DNA from: Perkinsus olseni
Lineage: Eukaryota; Perkinsozoa; Perkinsida; Perkinsidae
Length of the DNA stretch: 64,000 bases
Reading direction: 5' to 3'
Assembly (NCBI GenBank): GCA_013115135.1
Contig: JABANP010000115.1
Span: 62,001 to 126,000 of the forward strand
Shown here piece by piece: positions 59,078 to 64,000 of this stretch (the stretch's first letter is position 1; each line of letters starts with the position of its first letter). Made by a program: the position numbers and the translations under genes. The notes below the pieces were generated by a model. That model had not been told where the DNA came from and ran no database searches. It saw nothing but the letters and a program-made list of their open reading frames with translations.

Positions 59078-61853
59078 ATGTCTAACATCTACGTAGCGGA
59101 GCCTCCCACCAAAGGCAAGGTGGTACTGCACACCACCCATGGGCCGATATCGATAGCGTTGTGGTCCAAGGGAGTGCCCGAAGACTACCAGGAACTTTGT
59201 CCAGCTGGTAAGACGTCTTGGGAATTTCGCTTTCACTGTTGTACTTTCTTTATGATCGGCTGCTACAGGGGAAGGGGTTGGTGGCGGCCAGTGGCTGCGA
59301 TGACTTGCCCTTGGTATGTAGAAGAGGTAGAACGTAGTTGAAGCGAAAATGAGAAACAACGCAACGCGTCCGGCCAGTTAGCTTCTCTGAACACTTATCC
59401 TGGAACGTCCCCGAACAGTAGTGACGACTCGGGTTACCCGAGATCAGTTGATCAGGCGGGATGGGGCGAGCGGGTTGATGGGGCGAGCTGATCAGTTTTT
59501 CCGGGATAAGGGCGACCGTCGATACTTAACTTCGTAATAGACTTCTGACGGCTAGGATGGAGTACCGCCTACAGGCTTCTCCCTGTCTCAACTTATAGGG
59601 CTTGTTATAGAGTCGGTCTGTTCTCTGATGTCGATCGGTTGCATATCCGGCCGACTCGCCGTAAATTGGAAGAGTTTTCACTTCTGCTGGTCCTTCCGGT
59701 CGTTGGGCACGCGGCTGCGACGGGGTCTTCCGGTCAAGCGCTAGGCGGAGCGAAGCTCTTCTTTGCAGGCTCTGGAGGACTACTACAACGGCACGGTCTT
59801 CCACCGCATCATCAAGGACTTCCTCATACAAGGCGGAGATCGGACCAACACCGGTTTGGGCTGCGATTCCATCTATGGCGAGCCTTATCCGAACGAATTC
59901 CATTCACGTTTAAAGTAGCATATTTCGACCGGCGGATGGGTCGTATCTTTCCGTATCCTGACAGGTTTCGATATCGTGGTTTGGTGGGCGTCGCGAGCGC
60001 TGGAGTCGCTGAGAAGGGCGGGGCGTCGACGAACGGCTCGCAGTTCTTCATAACAATGGGAAGAGATGATAGCTTTAATAATAAGTAGGTATCTTAGGTG
60101 GAAGCTGGGCGTTGACGGAATCCCTGGTGGTAGGTATACGTTGTTTGGCAAGGTTGTTGATGATACGGTATATAATCTGGATAGGATATCGCAGGCGAAT
60201 GTCGATACGAACGACTTCCCGACTGACGACCCGCCGCCCCACATCATCCGAGCTGAAGTCGTAGTACTGGGAATCTTCCGGAATGTATCGAACTCGGATC
60301 GACCTCGGGTTCTCCCGGCGGCGATGGGAGTCCGGGCCCGATCACGTACACGATTGAACCGCTGCGTTGCAATATCTCATTATAGAGGATGTAGTAGTAG
60401 AACTTAGGTGAATCGGCCTTTTAGTGAGTGCATACGGCCGGCATGGCTAGGCCAGTCGGTCGTTTTCGTGGCTTCGTTTCGACAGGGTAAAACAAACTCG
60501 TAGGTTTCGTCGATTATTATTAAGTGAGCGATAAGCAGCGCATGTTGGTCCCTTCAATACCACACCATTCGCACTTCCTGGCGAGTTGTCCAACGCTCGA
60601 ACCGTGGGTGGAAGATAGGCGAAATCTCTCCGAGGGAGATACGAAAGTTAGCGAGAATAATTATCTAGCGACTAGTGAGCGTCTGTGATGTTATGTCGAT
60701 TTCGCATGGGGAAATCTGTGGTTGCCCGCCTTCGACCTGGGATACGCAACTGGGATTTACCTTGGTGGTCGGTTAGGTTGAGAATCCCTTCACGGATATC
60801 ATTCCGAGGGACATCTATCGGCAAGTGGTCGACCATGCTGAAGAGGAGAGGGACAATAGGAGAAAGGAGAAGATAGAAGTGTCCAATAAGAAGGGACTGC
60901 TGAGCTTCGAGGATGAAGAGAGTAGTAGTAGCGAAAGCGAAGACGACGAGGAGTGGTAAGCGGAAGGTTGTGGGTTCAATTCCTGGGTGCGGTATTTTTA
61001 CTCTTATCCTCCTGCAGGAAACGAGAAACGCATAGCTGTTAAAGTGAAGAGTGCTCACGATGGTGGAGATGCCTCGCTGTTGGCCGAAACAGCTAAGTCG
61101 GGGGATGCGGCCGACGCGGTCCAGAAGGAAGTTCTTCGAAGGCGGCAGCAAAGGCGAGCTAAGATGCTTCAGAAGGTGGTGAGGATGTCCTTGGCGTGGG
61201 GGGCTCGGTACTCCGAGGACAGCGAATTTCGATCTCGTTCACAGATCTTCTTTGAGCTGTTTTTGCAATTTTGGGATTGGCTGATGTGCAAGGAATTTTT
61301 TGTAGCGGGGGTTGAGCGAAATTATCGGCGCGAAGATTCTCGGAGAGATTCAGTGGAAGTTGTTCGCTGTCCGCTCAGTCCCGAGGCGTCCAAGATCTTG
61401 ATGATAGCGGTGAGGAGTCGGAAGGCTCCGAGTATGGCGATCGGGAACGAGCTGAGAAACTTGGTAATAGGCGGAAGGGAGGTATTTTTTCGGATGGGTA
61501 TCTTAGGTATTCTTCCGAGTGAGGCTAAGGCTATGCGGGAGAGTGAGCTTGAACGGCAACGGCAGATCGAAAAGATGCGCCAAAAGATTCGGGTAGGGGC
61601 TCCACGACTTTATTTATACCCTATCGAAGTCTCAACTCCAAAACCGTGTTGGGCGATGAGGATCGAAAATTATTCGGATTTTTTTGATAAAAATGCACGC
61701 TCCTTATGCAGCCTTGTGAAGTGCTCGTCATTGAAAGCGGGTTCGGGTTTTTGGTTCAAGTGTTTTGCTTTTCAGCAAGTTAACCGAGTTGAGGATACGT
61801 CTAAGAAGGAGACGAAGGGGCCGATGGGGATAGCTGATCGAGCGAATAAGTAA
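59078..61853 (+). CDS. Spliceosome-associated cyclophilin CWC27
   Basis: CWC27 is a cyclophilin-type peptidyl-prolyl isomerase of the activated spliceosome. Exons: 59078-59207, 59769-59914, 59965-60085, 60135-60260, 60783-60955, 61018 to about 61178, 61379-61463, 61507-61592 and 61776-61853. It starts [20 protein letters not shown], the family's typical opening. The catalytic fold shows [18 protein letters not shown] and [11 protein letters not shown]. The tail has [37 protein letters not shown] and a coiled [13 protein letters not shown], all in family order. One extra base after CCC near 59180 shifts the frame, and the 60955/61018 junction is one base out of phase. Introns are short (49, 50, 62 and 43 nt); that at 60956-61017 is tRNA-like. 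Confidence 0.9.
60956..61017 (+). repeat. tRNA-like introner in CWC27
   Basis: A 62-nt intron bounded by GTAAG and CAG. It contains GGTTCAATTCC at 60973-60983, a Pol III B-box-like core, followed by TGGGTGCGGTATTTTTACTC and a TATCC...CAG end. It shares this layout with the introns ending at 29002 and 35703. Confidence 0.8.
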
Positions 61854-61859
61854 TGATCG

Positions 61860-62230
61860 AGGGAGTACTTGGAGCCTATCAGCAGCACTCAGTAGCCATA
61901 CTCAATTACAGCCTTACCCTTCACTAGTGCTCACCTTCCTGGGAGGGGGAAGGGTGGGGAGACACATAAGAGTCTTGTGATGTGATAGACACAAGGGCTG
62001 TCCGAAAGGTTGGCATAGCTCTCCTATGATCCGGTGACCTTGGTGACTTCCGTACTGGCGCGTTCTGGCTGAATTGATTGATTGGTGGAACCAGTGGCCG
62101 GCTCTACTCTAGCAAGCATAATATAGTCCAATACTTGCTCTATGGCTCTAGTTTACTAATTTCAGCTATACTCTCACTTTAGCAAGAGCATAGTCAGAGC
62201 GGTGGTGTTGGCCAGAGCTATACAGATGGA
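61860..62230. other. Intergenic
   Basis: No ORF or motif supported. Possibly the 3' UTR of CWC27 and the promoter of the next gene. Confidence 0.4.
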
Positions 62231-62234
62231 AGTG

Positions 62235-63243
62235 TCGTGATGGGGTTTCGTGCTTTGAAGGTACAAACGGCGAGAAAAGCGTGGCAAGAAGGCTTATCAG
62301 GAGCTGGATGTGTTCATGCACGAGGAAGCGTCCAAGGCGCATGAGAGGGAGGAAGGTTGGGCCATGGTCAATATGTTGATAAGAGATACCCTTTTGTTTC
62401 AGAGGGGCCTGAGGTGGTGAATGGTGAGAGCTCGACCTCAGCCCGGGCGGCTACTGAGGATACCGAGATAACGGCGGAGCCAGAGCACTCTAGCTGAAAC
62501 CATGCAGGTAGTAGTTCTGATGGTGCCAGGATTGGGTTGGTTGTCGGGAGCGTCGAGGGCTTGAAACTCCTCTCCCGTTGTATGATGACGCGTGCCGAAA
62601 CTCAGAAGTGGGGCTCAACTTCCGCGTGTGTCCGATTAGCCGCAGTCTGCGCAAGACTTCAAGTTATGAGCCACAACCATGGTGAGATGCTGTCTCTGTT
62701 GTCAGTTTGCATTTTGGGGAGGATACGGGCGCGCTGGGTGCAGATGGTGATGCCTTCGGCGGCGCGGACTGGCTTCATGGACGAGATACGTCGGCGCACA
62801 GCAAAAGGATTGAAGTTTGCTATTGACAGCACGAGAGCGTAATAATCCGCGCTATTTTGCTTATATGATGGTTTGAGGGTATCTTGAGCTTGAGCGTGAA
62901 TGATACAGGTGGGTCGGATAGACAACCACACTCGTTAAATGGAAATCTTGTAGGTGCCAGCTAGAGCGTAAAAATGTCTGTCTCTGCTTAGCTTATGTGA
63001 TGGTCTGTCGGTATCTTGACCTTGAGCGTGAAAGATACGAATTAGGTCGGTTGTGTTGTGATCTTCCGTTTTTGTAGGTATCAGCTTGACGAGGAGCGTG
63101 CACAGAAAGTGCTGGAGGTGTACGACCCGCTGGACCCCAATGCTGGACCCCCAAAGGAGCGTCGAGAAGAGAACAGACCGAAGAGGCCTCGACGAGACGA
63201 TGATGATGAACGGAACGATCGTCATCACAGGCATCATCGTTAA
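62235..63243 (+). CDS. Charged, probably nuclear protein, unidentified
   Basis: Exons are not fully joined. Candidate pieces are 62255 to about 62360 (YKRREKRGKKAYQELDVFMH, then EEASKAHERE), about 62707-62792 (acidic, FGGADWLHGRDT) and 63079-63243 (YQLDEERAQKVLEVYDPLDP, then an Arg/Asp/His-rich tail ending DRHHRHHR). The RRE-rich and RD/RH tail resembles splicing-related proteins, but I cannot name the family. Two copies of a GTATCTTGA(C/G)CTTGAGCG hairpin lie in the intron region 62870-63040. Confidence 0.35.
62862..63055. repeat. Tandem pair of hairpin-bearing units in an intron
   Basis: Two related blocks about 120 bp apart: TTATATGATGGTTTGAGGGT followed by ATCTTGAGCTTGAGCGTGAA, and TTATGTGATGGTCTGTCGGT followed by ATCTTGACCTTGAGCGTGAA. 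GTATCTT pairs with AAGATAC in the second copy. Confidence 0.7.
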
Positions 63244-63664
63244 CGTGGTTTCTAAGTGGAGATGGGCTGCGTTACATCAATCCAGCAGGATTTCTCGGGG
63301 TTGCTTTACGAAGTGGTGTCACCGGGAAGATGCCCATTTTTTGGGTTTCTTGGGAAGGTAGTGTAGTTGGCAGGACGATATGGTCGAGGTCCTCTCAGTC
63401 GGTCGGCCGATAATCATAGTAATGATAGCGGGTAGTTCCCACTGGGGTTCTTCAGTTGTGATGGTGTCTTGCAACCCCGAGGAAGATCCCCCGACCTTTG
63501 TGTATGATGGTGATGCTGAAGAGCTGTCTCTGTTGGGTAGTGCTGAGGACTCTGGAGGGATCGACAAGATCGTCGTCGATGAATTCAGAGTGGGTAGAGT
63601 CTGGTGGAAAAAAAGCTGTGCAGAGCTGATGTAAAATCTTTTTAGCTGTGAATATTTTTCCTAT

Positions 63665-64000
63665 AGTAGCCGATCAGCGGTATCTGAAGAGCGCGAACTC
63701 CTTCTCTTACCTGGGGCGGCGTACGTTGATATTATACGGGAACTCTACTCGTGGTGGCCTATTGATGCTTTGCGATCTGCTTGTGCCGAATCGTGACGCC
63801 ACTGCTGGTTGTTTTGCCCGTCATAGTGCTGTCACTGCTGCAGTTACGGGGGCTTCATCATAGTTCGGCATGCGTATCCTCGCATGCAGCAAAAGACTAC
63901 TGCGAGAAAGTGCCGCATTCTTCGCACTGGACGACGAGGAGAAGGCGGGCATTGCCGGCGGCGCTGGTATGCGGAAGATCAAAGGGCGTCCTGTTGGGTG
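63665..64000 (+). CDS. Possible 2-oxoglutarate-dependent dioxygenase, N-terminal part
   Basis: Open at the window edge. One exon near 63693-63800 reads AAYVDIIRELYSWWPIDALR. Another, near 63862-64000, reads LLRESAAFFALDDEEKAGIA, close to the helix-FFALP-EEK pattern at the start of the DIOX_N domain of isopenicillin N synthase-like dioxygenases. The catalytic HxD...H triad would lie beyond the window, so the assignment is tentative. An exon with NPEEDPPTFVYDGDAEELSL at about 63472-63596 may be its start or a separate gene. Confidence 0.35.

Noticed and set aside
1..64000. Trans-spliced leader gene of the dinoflagellate/Perkinsus type
   Set aside because: I did not find the conserved leader sequence by eye in either orientation; a computed search would settle it.

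Overview
This window looks like nuclear DNA of a small-genome alveolate, most likely a Perkinsus-type perkinsid or a close dinoflagellate relative. I infer this from short GT-AG introns (35-130 nt) in conserved eukaryotic genes, from a multipass 'FLSHSW / FLDK / WCVYEL' protein typical of dinoflagellates and perkinsids, from a bacterial-type iron-binding-protein homologue in a eukaryotic setting, and from very repeat-rich intergenic DNA. The genus is inference. I saw no rRNA gene, complete tRNA gene, CRISPR array or prokaryotic operon.

Left part (1-12500): mostly non-coding, with a 37-bp minisatellite, a 138-bp tandem array and several foldback elements. It holds two lineage-specific genes. 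One (2942-4641) is a multi-exon secreted protein of unknown role. The other (6748-8514) is an FbpA-like extracellular solute-binding protein split exactly at a TA dinucleotide by a 652-bp terminal-inverted-repeat element.

Middle-left (12500-36730): intron-rich housekeeping genes. These are protein phosphatase inhibitor-2 (12561-14085), a small secreted ORF (17631-18089), poorly resolved exons (18802-22376), a PH plus CRAL-TRIO/SEC14 lipid-transfer-type gene (22513-27311), and a UBE4/UFD2 ubiquitin-chain elongation factor (27870-36730) whose middle appears to be missing and whose U-box is cut short by a palindrome.

Middle-right (36730-54270): sparse. There is one intronless TIR-like multipass membrane protein (38828-40318), two tandem paralogous small secreted proteins (49916-50711, 52374-53125), dispersed repeats, a GC-rich hAT-like MITE with an imperfect 8-bp target duplication, and many near-perfect palindromes.

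Right part (54270-64000): a BAR-SH3-SH3 protein on the minus strand, divergent from a prohibitin-2-like gene with several reading-frame breaks, then the spliceosomal cyclophilin CWC27, an unidentified charged protein, and the beginning of what may be a 2-oxoglutarate-dependent dioxygenase.

The most interesting signal is in the introns. Six introns in four unrelated genes carry a tRNA T-arm / Pol III B-box-like core (GGTTCGANTCC) in either orientation. Three of them also share a downstream tail leading to the 3' splice site. Other introns share a palindrome next to the acceptor, or identical 3' ends. Together these suggest short mobile, partly tRNA-derived introner elements.
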